A program made the translations under genes and the position numbers. From Codonopsis lanceolata (taxonomy: Eukaryota > Streptophyta > Magnoliopsida > Asterales > Campanulaceae): 64,000 nt of DNA. Positions 35,901 to 46,654 of this stretch are shown one piece after another; position 1 is the stretch's first letter; each line of letters starts with the position of its first letter. The stretch lies in assembly GCA_013146195.2 (NCBI GenBank), contig CM028377.1:63200285-63264284 (forward strand), given 5' to 3'. The notes under the pieces were generated by a model. The model was given only the letters and a program-made list of their open reading frames with translations. It was not told the origin of the DNA and made no database searches.

Positions 35901-36747
35901 ATACAAAATTCTCTCAAAGTATCTATGAAGTCTCACTTTGCCACCAAACCTAAGTTTTGTGTCATTTTTCATATCTCATTTTTTTTCCTAGTTTGCCCCT
36001 ATCCACGACGAAGGTTACCAATCTCGCGTGAAGGTGCCATGGTATTTTATGTGTAGGGAATTTTGGTCATTTTTTTGGCAACGCTTTCTCTGCTTTTATT
36101 ACCCAAAACGAAGCTTCATTTTCTTTTTCTCCGACAAAGCTTTCTCTACTACTTCTTCAGTAATGACCTTTTATGTAAATTTTAAGTGAGATAAAACTCA
36201 AAAGCATAAGAATCTTCTATTCAAATTTTTTTATATAGAAAAATAAATAAAAAGTGAGAGGATTCATATAAGATATTTGAGAGATTGAGCTCAAGACGAG
36301 AGAATCACACTCGAGTGTCAAGGCCGCCACAAATAAGAATCCATAAAAAATTAATGACATCACAACTGTTGATGTTGAATGACTAAACTCCACAATTCAT
36401 TTCTCTCTTTCTGTCTAGTACAACACAATACACAAGCATATATCATGAATTTTAAAACCCATATTTGAACTCATCAAAGATGTATACGACAATGATGAGG
36501 TACGGCATGGTTCAATCCGTCTTCATCATCTCTAGCTTCAATTCTGACAAATTACTCATCGGCACCGTTAATATTGTTTATGGTTTGGTTTGATTGGAGC
36601 AAATCTTGATCTTGCACCACCATGTTTATCACTACGATTACCAAACGTGACATCCCCATACCCAAATTTGACATGTATATCGAAATGAAAAAAATTACGT
36701 TGAGGGCCAAAGTGGATTTGGTGGATACTTTAGGGGGAAATTTGTAT
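35901..36747. mobile_element. Putative Mutator-like foldback element
   Basis: The left end ATACAAAATTCTCTCAAAGT pairs with the right end (complement ATACAAATTTCCCCCTAAAG). Both inner arms continue with an AAAGTATC-CACTTTG-like pattern related to the element at 37074-38475. No clear target duplication was found, so the borders are uncertain. Confidence 0.4.
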
Positions 36748-37073
36748 TTTGAAATAATTTCGATGGGACCGAAATATGATTAGCTCCCAAAATTACACAC
36801 TAAACTCACATTGCACCCTAACCTACGAAGTGTCTCACTTTCATACGTTATTTTTCTATTTGTCTCACTTTGTCTCCTCCCGTCTATGGACGTTAAAAAT
36901 AGTGACGGAAAATGGTATGTGCATGTCACATGAAGATTATTTTGGACATTTTGCTTGGAGTGCAAAATAGGATTTGGTTATAACTTCATTATTTAGTTAA
37001 CCATTTAGTATTTAAAATATGTTTTTGAATAAATATAATAAATAATTGTTTCAATAATCCAAAAATAATTATA

Positions 37074-38475
37074 TGGCCAAATTACAATCCCCCCCCCAAA
37101 GTATCCACCAAATCGCATAGTGTACTCCAACCTAACGTTTTTTGCCTAATGGTATCTAGCATTACATTTTTTTCTCATTTCCACCCTACCTGTGACGAAC
37201 GTTAGAAAATTCACGTAAAATAGCACGTGTTCTTCCATGTGCGGGGCAAAAATGTCATTTCTCTTATCTTGTTAAGGAGTAAATGTATTAAAAGTAAAAA
37301 ATCTAATCCAAAACCCTTTCATTCTCTCTTCTCCCGGTGCAAGTTTCCATCTTCAGCTTCACCGAAATAGTCGCCATCTCGAGCCTCACCATAGTAGCCG
37401 CCATTTTCAGGCCAAACCCTTCCCACTCCAGTCATACCTATCACAGTTTTGGTATCATCATCCTTTAATTCTAACCAAACTCCATCTTCGTTATCTCTCA
37501 TTCTATCTCTTGTAAAAGTCGTGTCTAAAGTAGAAATCAGAGGCTATAGAGTATACTTACTAAAAACCCTTGTAAAAACATGCATTTAATAGAAAACTCA
37601 TAACCCTTATCCACAAATTCAGTAGAAAGAGAGACAGACTTGAATGAAGAGAAACAATAAGAGGTTTTATTGAAATAATCTTCAATTTCATGGGAGCTAG
37701 TATGAAAATTGGGCATACGGCAGGCATGCATATCACTCAAAACAAAGCATCGAAATTTATTTAAAGAATTAGGAGAGAGAAAGTAAATGTAAAGTCATGT
37801 AAGAGAATGAACGGGGTGAGAAACTGATTGAATTCGGTGGTGGTTGGGTTTCATCAGAGAAGGTGGGTGGAACGAATTTCATACATAAAATTGGAGATGG
37901 AGACGGTTAACTATGGATAAGAATTTTTCATATATTTCGTTTACTTTGTTTTCATTAGCAAGATAATAAAAATGATAATGAAATGAAAATGCATATCTAT
38001 CTTTTGGGTTAAGAGAGAGATATTTGGAGTGAGTGGACACAACCCATATCGGGTTCTGGGTTATTTGGGGAGTGAATATCAGGAAAAAAATTATTGGTCT
38101 TTCTTCTAGATTTTCTTTCTGGAAAAAATGGAATAGTGAACCCCACTTCATTTTTTTAACTTTCCACACACATTTATATAATTTTTTAAGAATATTATAT
38201 TTTATTTCTTAATTTTTATTGGACCAAAATACATTTAGCACCCAAAGTTTACACTAAGTTCCTAATATTTTCCTCGATTTAATGCCCACAAGGAAATGTC
38301 AAAAATACCCCACATGAGGAAGACCACATGTTATTTAACGTGACTTTTCGAACGAATGTTGCAACTAGGGTGGAAAATAGGAAAAAAAATAAAGTCAAAT
38401 ATCATTATGTGATAAACCCTTGATTGGGGTGCACTATGTGATTTTGTGGATACTTTGGGGGGGTTGTAATTTAGC
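37074..38475. mobile_element. Mutator-like element with 9-bp target duplication
   Basis: The inverted ends share the block AAATTACAA-CCCCCCC followed by AAAGTATCCAC, and similarity extends inwards about 180 bp. ATAATTATA flanks both sides (37065-37073 and 38476-38484). A 9-bp duplication and long inverted ends are the mark of Mutator-like elements. No transposase is inside, so it is non-autonomous. The internal frames (37319, 37537, 37879) are not recognised as genes. Confidence 0.8.
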
Positions 38476-38497
38476 ATAATTATAAAGAAAATGATAT

Positions 38498-38625
38498 CCT
38501 TACAACTAATTATACCACTTTCCTTTCAACTAAGCTTTAAAGAAGCGCAAAGTTGCTATGGACAAAGACATATTTGCCCTTTTCAAGGCTTAGTTGTAAG
38601 AAAAGTTATAAAATTAGTTGTAAGG
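38498..38625. mobile_element. Small MITE related to the one at 3837
   Basis: Terminal repeats CCTTACAACTAATT and AATTAGTTGTAAGG are perfect complements, and similarity extends to about 45 bp. The right half TTTTCAAGGCTTAGTTGT nearly equals the MITE at 3837-3954. No clear target duplication. Confidence 0.65.
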
Positions 38626-39439
38626 CTAGCAATGTTTTAATTATAATTTGTCTCATATTTAAATTTAAAGTTAGAAACATGCATTACTCCAAAAAATAAA
38701 AAATATAATTTATTTAATTTATTTTTTTATCCTTAACTTTCTTCCATTAAGCCCATCATTAATCATATATAGGCCCACCACCACTACTACCTCAAATAAC
38801 ACCGTTAAGCCAAAATTATATTTTGATTTTATTATATTTCTTTGTATACTCCTTCATTTAAATTAACCTATATGTAAAACTCATCATTTATAGACTCACC
38901 ACCACTACAACCTTAATTTTTACTATTTACAAACCCAAATTAAAATTTTCTAATTTTCAAATTTGAAGATTGAAACCCGAACTCATATGAAAATTTAAAA
39001 AATTGATGATTTGAAAATCTGGCAACGTTGTAAACCACATGTGTACTATCATGTTTATAATCGCCCCCACCACTACTACCAGCATCCCTGCAATTGTCGC
39101 CACCGCTATCACCACGACCATAAAACGCATTCACCTTGCCTTGCTAAAACTGAAAAATAAAACATCTTTAGATTCCATTAAGTCGGACTACTTTCTTCAA
39201 ACGTCTCTACTATAGATTCTAGCTTTTTTCTCTAACAAAATGCACAGATTCGTCAACTAAATTCTCCATTTTTCTTTATTTTCTTGACATTATTGCACCT
39301 TTCCTTAATATATTTCTCTTAACTTATTCATAGATAATTACTAAACATATTACAGAAGTGCTTAATATATCGATACTCACTAACAAATGTATTATTATAA
39401 TTACAATTTTTCATATATCTCTAGTAATGTCTTTCCCAA

Positions 39440-39985
39440 TCTATGATGTCTCACTTCTATACAAAATTTTTCTATTTGTCTCACTTTGTCCTCTCCCATT
39501 CATGGGCATTAAAATTAGTAATGAAAAATCATGCACATGAGGATTATTTTGGTCATTTTTCTTATGGCGTAAAGTGGGATTTTGTTATAATTTCATCATT
39601 TTAATTTGTCATTTGGTATTTAAAATATTTTTTAATTAAAATAATAAATAATTATTTTGATAATCCAAAAATAGTTATACCTTGTCTCATATGTAAATTT
39701 TAAGGTAAAAAAATGCATTACTCCAAAAAATGAAATTTAGATTTTATTTAATTTATTTTTTTACCATTCACTATCTTCATTCAACCCCATGGACTCACCA
39801 TCACCACCACTACAACATCAAATATCACCATTAGCCCAAAAGTTAATTTTTGATTTGATTTTATTTCATTTTCTAATTCATTACTCATTCTTTCAAAGTA
39901 ACCCATTTGTAAAACTCATCATTTATGGACACACCACCACCACAACCTTAAATTTCACTTTTCACAAATCCAATTTTTTTTTAAA
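39440..39985. repeat. Dispersed repeat copy 2, uninterrupted
   Basis: Collinear with the two halves of copy 1 (36828-38960). It shows what the locus looked like before the Mutator-like element and MITE arrived in copy 1. Non-coding. Confidence 0.6.
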
Positions 39986-40469
39986 ATTTTTAAATTTTCA
40001 AATTGAAATTGAAACTCATATAGATTTGAGTTTTTTGGGTTCCTTATAATAAAATTGTAGTCCTTCGATTGAGTAAGGGTATTTGTGTCATTTTTAGAAA
40101 ATATTTGACTACATTTGTAACGATCGATAATGGTAGGAGGAGGGAAATGATAAGAAAATCAAAATACAAGATGAAATTATTAGAATTAAAAAATATAGGA
40201 CCTTACATTAAAATAGGTACAAGTCAATGGATGAAATTATTATTTAATTATTCATGGAATTAATTAGCCTATGACATATTACTTGTTTATCCTTAATTAA
40301 AAGTGAGTGATTTATTATGTTTAGGGTTATTTTTGTTCAAACATTATTTTTTGTCATAGTAAATTTACTTGTTTTGTCCTTAATTAAATAGCAGGTGGTT
40401 TCTTTGGTGAAGTGCTATTTTTGTCCATCTATTAATTTGTAAGAAACAACCTTGGCTTTTATATGTAGA

Positions 40470-41913
40470 GAGATAATTGGCAACGACATAATTATATAGG
40501 AATTGCATGTTATTGGATTGATAACTCATGGACATTACAAAAATGATTAATTGCATTCAAAGGATTTGATACTGTATATACCACTCGTAATATTTCTGCA
40601 AAAATTATGGGTGTTTTACAAGATAATGGTTTAGATAAAAAAAAATATTTTCAATTGGATTTGATAATATTTCAAATAATACTGCTAGTTTACTCGAACT
40701 CATTTCATATTGTCAACCATCAATTAGTCGTAAATTTTTCATGTTAGATGCATATGTCATATTTTAAAATTTTGTATATTCGATGGTTTGACAACTTTAC
40801 ATGATAGAGTTAAACTGATTACAAAAATTGCTACTAATTTGATGAGATCTTCAAGTATTAAAAAAAGGGCTAAATTTCGTAGACAAGCTAATGTTGAACC
40901 TAAATCATTTCCAATAGATGTCCAAAATAATAGAATTCCACCCATAAAATGTTAACTGAATCTTATCAACATCGGAAACAATTGTGCGCGTTTTTCAATC
41001 CATAGATTATCCTCTTCCAATATTTTCTCATCAATGAGATGTTTGTGAAAATTTAAAGATGATTTTGAAAGTTTTTAACGATGCTACCGAATAATTATCC
41101 GATTTCATATTATCTATACTTTCATATTAGTTTTAGAACATTGTGCTAAAATTAGTTATATAATTCAAATATTTTCAAGATTGTTCAATTTTAGGTGAAG
41201 GTATTGCAATTATGAGAATAAAGTGGCAAAATTATTTTTTGAACATTCCACTATTATTTTTAATAGCTAAACTATTAGATCCTACACTACAACAAGACGG
41301 TTTAGAAACATACTAACATATTATTATGAAAAGTTATTCTCTGATGGCATTTATGTATTTTCAAGTGTGCTTATTTCAAATCCAACTAATGTTTTGACTG
41401 AAACTAAAAATAATTTATATTCACTTTTTAAGGAATATAACACAATTTATGGTACTAATATTGATAATGAAAATGTAGGTAGTATTAGTAGTCAACCTAG
41501 CTAGTAATGACCCATTTTCGTGGGTAGATAATTTTATAAATACAAGAACTGAAAACGAGAACAAGGCGACTCTAACATATTATAACTTGATTTATATTTA
41601 TCAACTACTTTTGGTCGTATGGAAAATTTTGATATTTTAAAGTAATGAGCAAGAATGACCCAAAATTATCCACTTGATCGTTAATTGCAAAGGAGGTCCT
41701 AGCTGCTCCAGCCTCAACCTTCGCTGTTGATCAAACATTTAGCATGTGCGGTTACATTTTGGATGAAAGAAGATCAACGCTGAGCACAAAAAATTTAGAA
41801 ATCAACTTTTGATGGGCGATTGTGTTAAAGCAATGAATCGAACATAAGACAAAATAGTTACTTCCGAGGAGGGGGAGAGATTTGATGAGGATACATCGAC
41901 CAGGAGCGATTGA
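40470..41913 (+). pseudogene. hAT transposase, central and C-terminal part (dimerisation region)
   Basis: Broken frames in hAT order: CYWIDNSWTLQK; TTRNISAKIMGVLQDNGLDKK; SIGFDNISNNTASLLELI; HVRCICHILK; and the hAT C-terminal dimerisation pattern, KEVLAAPASTFAVDQTFSMC with GYILDERRSTLSTKNLE near 41700-41800. Many stops and frameshifts. It is the continuation of the hAT gene whose N-terminus is at 33816-35400; the intervening DNA (35400-40470) consists of later insertions and repeats. Confidence 0.65.
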
Positions 41914-43119
41914 ATTGCACCGCTCGATGAGGTAAGTTAATTGTAATTTTTAGATTATATTTTTTATTTATTGAAAATTTTGTAATTTAGAGGTAAGGCT
42001 CCTTTGGCTTTAGTTCATTTCTTGTCCCATTCATTGTATTATAATATCTGCTGATTAGCTTACAGTAAAAGGGTTTTATCTTTTAACGAAAGACTAATTT
42101 TTAGCTAAGTGTTTAAACGAAAGTAAAGTCCACGCGTTTTCGAAAATATTGTTTTAGGAAATTTTGAAAGCATTGATTTCGTAATTAGATTGAAGCGCAT
42201 TGTTTCAACAAAATATAGTTTTCAACAGATAGGGATTAAGGTATATGAAAGCATAGCGGCTAAAAACTGAATTTTAGATGACAGCAGGTGCAATAAAACT
42301 TTTTAGAAAATTACAGCTGTTAAGTAAGGGGATGACTAAGTCGCGACAGGTAGATAAATAAGACTTATGAAAGCTGCCTACCTTAGTCTAAGTTTGTTTT
42401 ATCTTGCTTAAAGTGGCAAAACATTAGTTGTAGGTCTACCTGCTGAACTTCAACAGAAGAACTTTAGACTTGCTAAAGTCTAATCAATTTGATTTTAGTT
42501 AACAAGTAACTAATGTTCTAATTATGCAATATTTAATTAACTCAATCCTATTGAATTTTACTTAGATATTATATCTATTAGAGTGATCTTAATTCAATAA
42601 GTGAGTTTCTATGAGTTCTTACTAATTACCTAAAGTCTAATTAATGGTTTAAGTAATTCTAAACATTTATGTTTCAACAGAAGCTTTTAACGTTGATTTG
42701 TGATCCATGTGCGAACTAACAAAGTTATTACTTCCACATCGATCACCTATTAATTTGTCCCACAATAAGTTTGTCATTGTGGAGATATACAAATATACCT
42801 ACCCCAACGGTTCGAGCCATTTACTTCCCACGAACGTGTCTGTTATTTGATAACATCACTTCTAAAATTGCAGAAGCCTTCCAGCTTGAATTGATTGAGG
42901 AGTTGACAAGCCCAGATAAGACCGCACGTGCCGAGCACGTGAGCACACCACATGTGGGGAACGTGAGCAAGATGTTTGCACAACACGTGAAAGTTCTAGC
43001 TGCCCTACCGACAAGGAACCAAGTCTATAGCGACCAGACAGTTACGCCTAACCTCTGGTGAGCACGCTAAGCTAGCATTTCACGTTACACCAAGGATTTA
43101 GTTCAAACTCAAAACAATA
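41914..43119. other. Non-coding stretch between hAT remnant and A4 LTR
   Basis: No recognised gene. An ORF at 42771-43061 starts MSLWRYTNIPTP but shows no known domain. The last part (from about 42900), with CACGTGAGCA-type words, may already be the interior of retrotransposon A4. Confidence 0.4.
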
Positions 43120-43170
43120 TGCTCCTTGTTTCGAGCAAGTATGATCGCCAAAAAAGGAGCAAGGGGTGAC
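43120..43170 (+). promoter_or_regulatory. Hairpin plus polypurine tract before the A4 LTR
   Basis: TGCTCCTT (43120-43127) and AAGGAGCA (43154-43161) form an 8-bp perfect outer stem around a CGAGCA core. The tract AAGGAGCAAGGGG follows and the LTR starts at 43171. Same layout as A1-A3. Confidence 0.6.
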
Positions 43171-43309
43171 TGAGCTGCCAGACCTAAATTTATCTCAACG
43201 TGCTTGGCACGTGACCTTGCTCATGCGGGGAATACGAGCGGGGCAAGGTGGCGACAAAAGGGTTACACCCCGGGATAGGAATTACTCATAGCGAGCATCA
43301 TCCCTACCT

Positions 43310-43890
43310 ACAAGGTCCAAGTATGCAACATCCATAGAGTTCCAACCGAGGCAGATGCCTGTTCATAGCGAGCATGTTAATTGCTCAACAAGCATGTTAC
43401 ATATATACTCAACGAGCATGCATGCCAACTGCATAATTAACATGCTACCTCCTCGATGAGCATGCTAACTGCTCAATAAGCATACTCCTTCCTCGGCAAG
43501 CATGCCAACCACATAGCAAGCTCATTGCTTCCTCAACGAGCATGTCAGCTGCCAGTAAACATGCTATCGACGAGCATGCCAACTACTCAGCAAGTAAGGT
43601 CCTTCCTCGATGAGCATGCCAACCACTACTAGCCTGTCGATTGTTTAACAAGCATGTTACTTACTTAGCGAGCATGCCCACTACTACTCAGTGAGCATGT
43701 TACTTCCTCGACAAGCATGTCAATTACTCAGCAAGCATGCTACGTACTCAGCGAGCATGCCCACTACTCAGCAAGCATACCAAATACATAACAAGCACGT
43801 TACTTCCTCAGTGCGCATGCTATTTACTCAGCAAACATTCCCACTCCTCGGTGAGCATGCTACTTCCTTAGCGAGCACGCTAACCTTCTA
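43310..43890 (+). repeat. GAGCATG-type short tandem/interspersed array within the A4 LTR
   Basis: Units such as CTCAGCGAGCATGCCAACTA and CTCAGCAAGCATGCTACTTC recur roughly every 25-35 bases, with variable spacing and point changes. The core (C)GAGCATG also occurs in single copies in the A1/A2 LTRs and their hairpins. Confidence 0.75.
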
Positions 43891-44959
43891 TTTAGGTAAA
43901 AATTTAATGGTTCGGGAATACGGCGAACCAGTAGCGTAAAAACCACCCCCACATCCCAAACGTGGACCAGGTGTCGCCTTGTGAATATGTAGCGCCCGGG
44001 AATTTCTTTGCATATATTATGATATTTATTTGTTAATCACAAATTGGTTAATGTAAAACTTGCAATGCTAGCATGTTAGTCAAATAATATTTTGACTTGG
44101 GTTTTGAGTTCTAATGAAAACTTGGTTATACCGTGAGTTGGACTTGTGCAATAGCACGTTTGGAGTCCGATTGTGTTATTTATGTGTTTTGAATTATTTA
44201 TGTGTTTTAGGTTGTAGACTTGAGTAATTGTCTTATAAAAGTTCATTTTAGCTCAAGATATGTTGGGCTTGATGTGTGACGTATTTAAAGTCTATATTTG
44301 ACTTTGGTTATGTTAGTTATGATTTATAATATTTAAATATAAAGAGATAATTGCAAAAAAAACCCTGACCTATTTTGTGTTTTGCAAAATTAACCTCGTG
44401 TTTTGATTTTCGACAAATTGAACCTCCATCTATTTTTTTTATTTGCAATTCAAACCTTCCGTTAAAGTGGAGTTAATTTTTTTAACGTGATGATGAGTTG
44501 GCTGCCCAGTTGGCAGCTGACGTGGCACAACACCTTCCAACTGATATTTCCCACGTTTTTTCATTGCAAATTAAACCCTGTACATTTGTTTGTATTGCAA
44601 AAACAACCTTGGTCAAACCGTAGTTTATTTCCCGCCGTTTTTTGATTGCAAAATAAGCCCTGTACATTTGTTTGTATTGCAAAACCAACCTTGGTCAAAA
44701 CCGTAGTTTATTTCCCGCCATTTCGATTGCAAAATAAACCCTGTACATTTGTTTGTTTTTGCAAGATGAACTTTGGTCAAATTACTTGTTAATTCCCGCC
44801 TTTTTTATTGCAAAGTAAACCTTATATAATTTTTTTTTGCAACATAAACCTTGCCAAAAACCAGATTCTGGCTATATATATACTTATTTCATCCTAAAAA
44901 AAATTCATCTCATTCTCTAACTAACAATCCATTTCATTAATTATATTTTTTATTTCACG

Positions 44960-45058
44960 ATGAACACAGTTCGCTGCCATTGTGGAAGGATGGCTGTCAT
45001 ATGAACATCATGGACGGATCAAAATCCATGAAGGAGGTTCTTGGGTTGTGAAAAATAT
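44960..45058 (+). pseudogene. Broken GRF-type zinc finger in the Mutator-like element
   Basis: One frame reads MNTVRCHCGRMAVI, stop, TSWTDQNP, stop, RRFLGCEKY. The pattern C-x-C-G...TSWT..NPxRRF..C..Y is the GRF-type zinc finger, a nucleic-acid-binding fold frequent in short plant proteins. The two TGA codons replace the Arg (before TSWT) and Gly (before RRF) expected in the motif. Three of the metal-binding residues (two N-terminal Cys and the later Cys) are present; the final one would lie past the point at 45060 where GC-rich unrelated DNA begins. Confidence 0.65.
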
Positions 45059-45059
45059 G

Positions 45060-45910
45060 GCTTTTCGGGCTTTGCCCGCACGGGCTGCGGGCTTTGCGGG
45101 GCGGGGCGGGCTGCGGGCTGCCCGCACTTTCTTCATTTTATAATGCAGTTACACTTTGGCGTGGATCGCTGAGCCGATGACCATGAGTATAGCCCACTTC
45201 CCACAGACAACCCAACCCAAACCTCAAGCCCATTCCATAATTCCATTTGGACTTTACATCTAATTAGAGTTAGGGTTAGGGTTAGTATAAATACAATGGT
45301 ATCTGCATTTACTCAAAAATGAACAAAAAAAAACTCTCTCACTTCGACAGTTCGCACGGCGTGAGTCACTCACTCTCTCTCGCTCACGCTGTCACACGAC
45401 TCACACAGACAAACGCACGGCGATTGCGCTGCCTCCTTGGCTCCGGCTCTCATCTCACACTCTTTCTCACGTAGTCTTTTTCGGCACTTCTCCAATCGCT
45501 GTCATCGTCTTCGCCGCCTTCGGCTTCGGGTTTCCTGATTCCTCTCTCTCCTCCGTCTCTGTTCATTCTTATAAACTCCGGTCACCTCGGATCTCACGCT
45601 CTCTCTCCCTGCTCTCCTCGGCTCTCCTCCACAACCTCGGCCCCGACCTCACTTCAATCACCTGTTATTCGCCTATGGAGTCCCAACATTATCAATTGCT
45701 ATTTGCTAGTTTGCTACTTAAAATCCAATAGATACCTTCCATCTCATATCTTGGTGTTTCTACTTTCTAATAGAAAGTTTCGGTATATTGTTATACGCCT
45801 ATAGGCCCTATACTGCTGGGCGGTTTGGGCTAGGGGTTTGGGCGGGGTTTTCAGACCGTCGTGTTTGCGGGCTTTCCCGCCCGCCCCGGCGGGCTTTCCC
45901 CAGCCGTTTT
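45060..45910. other. GC-rich inverted ends with promoter-like interior inside the Mutator-like element
   Basis: GC-rich arms (CGGGCTTTGCCCGCACGGG... at 45066 and CCCGCCCGCCCCGGCGGGC near 45870) face each other. Between them are AGCCCACT and AGCCCATT (site II-like), a TTAGGG-type telobox run (45262-45283), TATAAATA and a CT-rich leader with CACTCTCTCTCGCTCAC. No coding sequence was recognised. It may be a later non-autonomous hAT-like insertion or captured host promoter DNA; no target duplication found. Confidence 0.4.
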
Positions 45911-46654
45911 GACTCTACTCACGTGTGTAAACTACGGTTTTGACCAAGGTTCATCTTGCAAAAACAAACAAATGTACAGGGTTTATTTTGCAATCGAAAT
46001 GGCGGGAAATAAACTACGGTTTTGACCAAGGTTGGTTTTGCAATACAAACAAATGTACAAGGTTTATTTTGCAATCAAAAAACGGCGGGAAATAAACTAC
46101 GGTTTGACCAAGGTTGTTTTTGCAATACAAACAAATGTACAGGGTTTAATTTGCAATAAAAAAACGCGGGAAATATCAGTTGGAAGGTGTTGTGCCACGT
46201 CAGCTGCCAACTGGGCAGCCAACTCATCATCACGTTAAAAAAATTAACTCCACTTTAACGGAAGGTTTGAATTGCAAAAAAAAATAGGTGGAGGTTCAAT
46301 TTGTCGAAAATCAAAACACGAGGTTAATTTTGCAAAACACAAAATAGGTCAGGGTTTTTTTTGCAATTATCTCAAATATAAATGACACGTTAAAGCTAGA
46401 AAATAATTATTTTCGGCTAGATTGACCCGAAATGTATCGTACTTTACGTGTTTCTTTTTATATTGTTTAAATATATATTTATTTTAACATTGGCTAATTA
46501 ATAATGATTAATTTGTATTTGATTGGGTTTATTTGGTGATTAAATTAGTTTGACTTTTGACCAAATAATAATGTTGATATTTTAATTGACTAACTAATTA
46601 TGGAATATTTTATTATCATCAAGTGACTAATCACTTGGAATTCGGCTGGACTAA

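Larger units (their letters stand above)
36828..38960. repeat. Dispersed repeat copy 1, split by two later insertions
   Basis: Segments 36828-37073 and about 38640-38960 match 39440-39985 in the same order, for example GTCTCACTTTGTC..., GCATTACTCCAAAAAAT and CAACCTTAA. Between them sit the element 37074-38475 and the MITE 38498-38625. Without these, copies 1 and 2 are collinear. Confidence 0.6.
44344..46373. mobile_element. Mutator-like element with about 440-bp inverted ends and 9-bp target duplication
   Basis: AAATATAAA flanks both sides (44335-44343, 46374-46382). The arms (about 44344-44785 and 45932-46373) start GAGATAATTGCAAAAA and are nearly identical inverted copies. They contain 60-70-bp sub-repeats with TGTACATTTGTTTGT. 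The matching frames at 44482-44688 and 46032-46238 are mirror images of the arms, not genes. The interior has a broken GRF zinc finger and a GC-rich insert. Confidence 0.85.

Noticed and set aside
42771..43061. ORF upstream of the A4 LTR as a host gene
   Set aside because: No recognisable domain and it runs towards the retrotransposon end; composition resembles the element interior.
43310..43890. CRISPR-like array
   Set aside because: Units are degenerate with variable spacing, lie in a plant LTR, and there are no Cas genes; it is a word expansion.
44482..44688. Matching small proteins at 44482-44688 (minus) and 46032-46238 (plus)
   Set aside because: They are mirror images inside the two inverted arms of one Mutator-like element and have no domain.
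45262..45285. Interstitial telomere
   Set aside because: Only about three TTAGGG-like units; a telobox-like promoter motif is a simpler reading.
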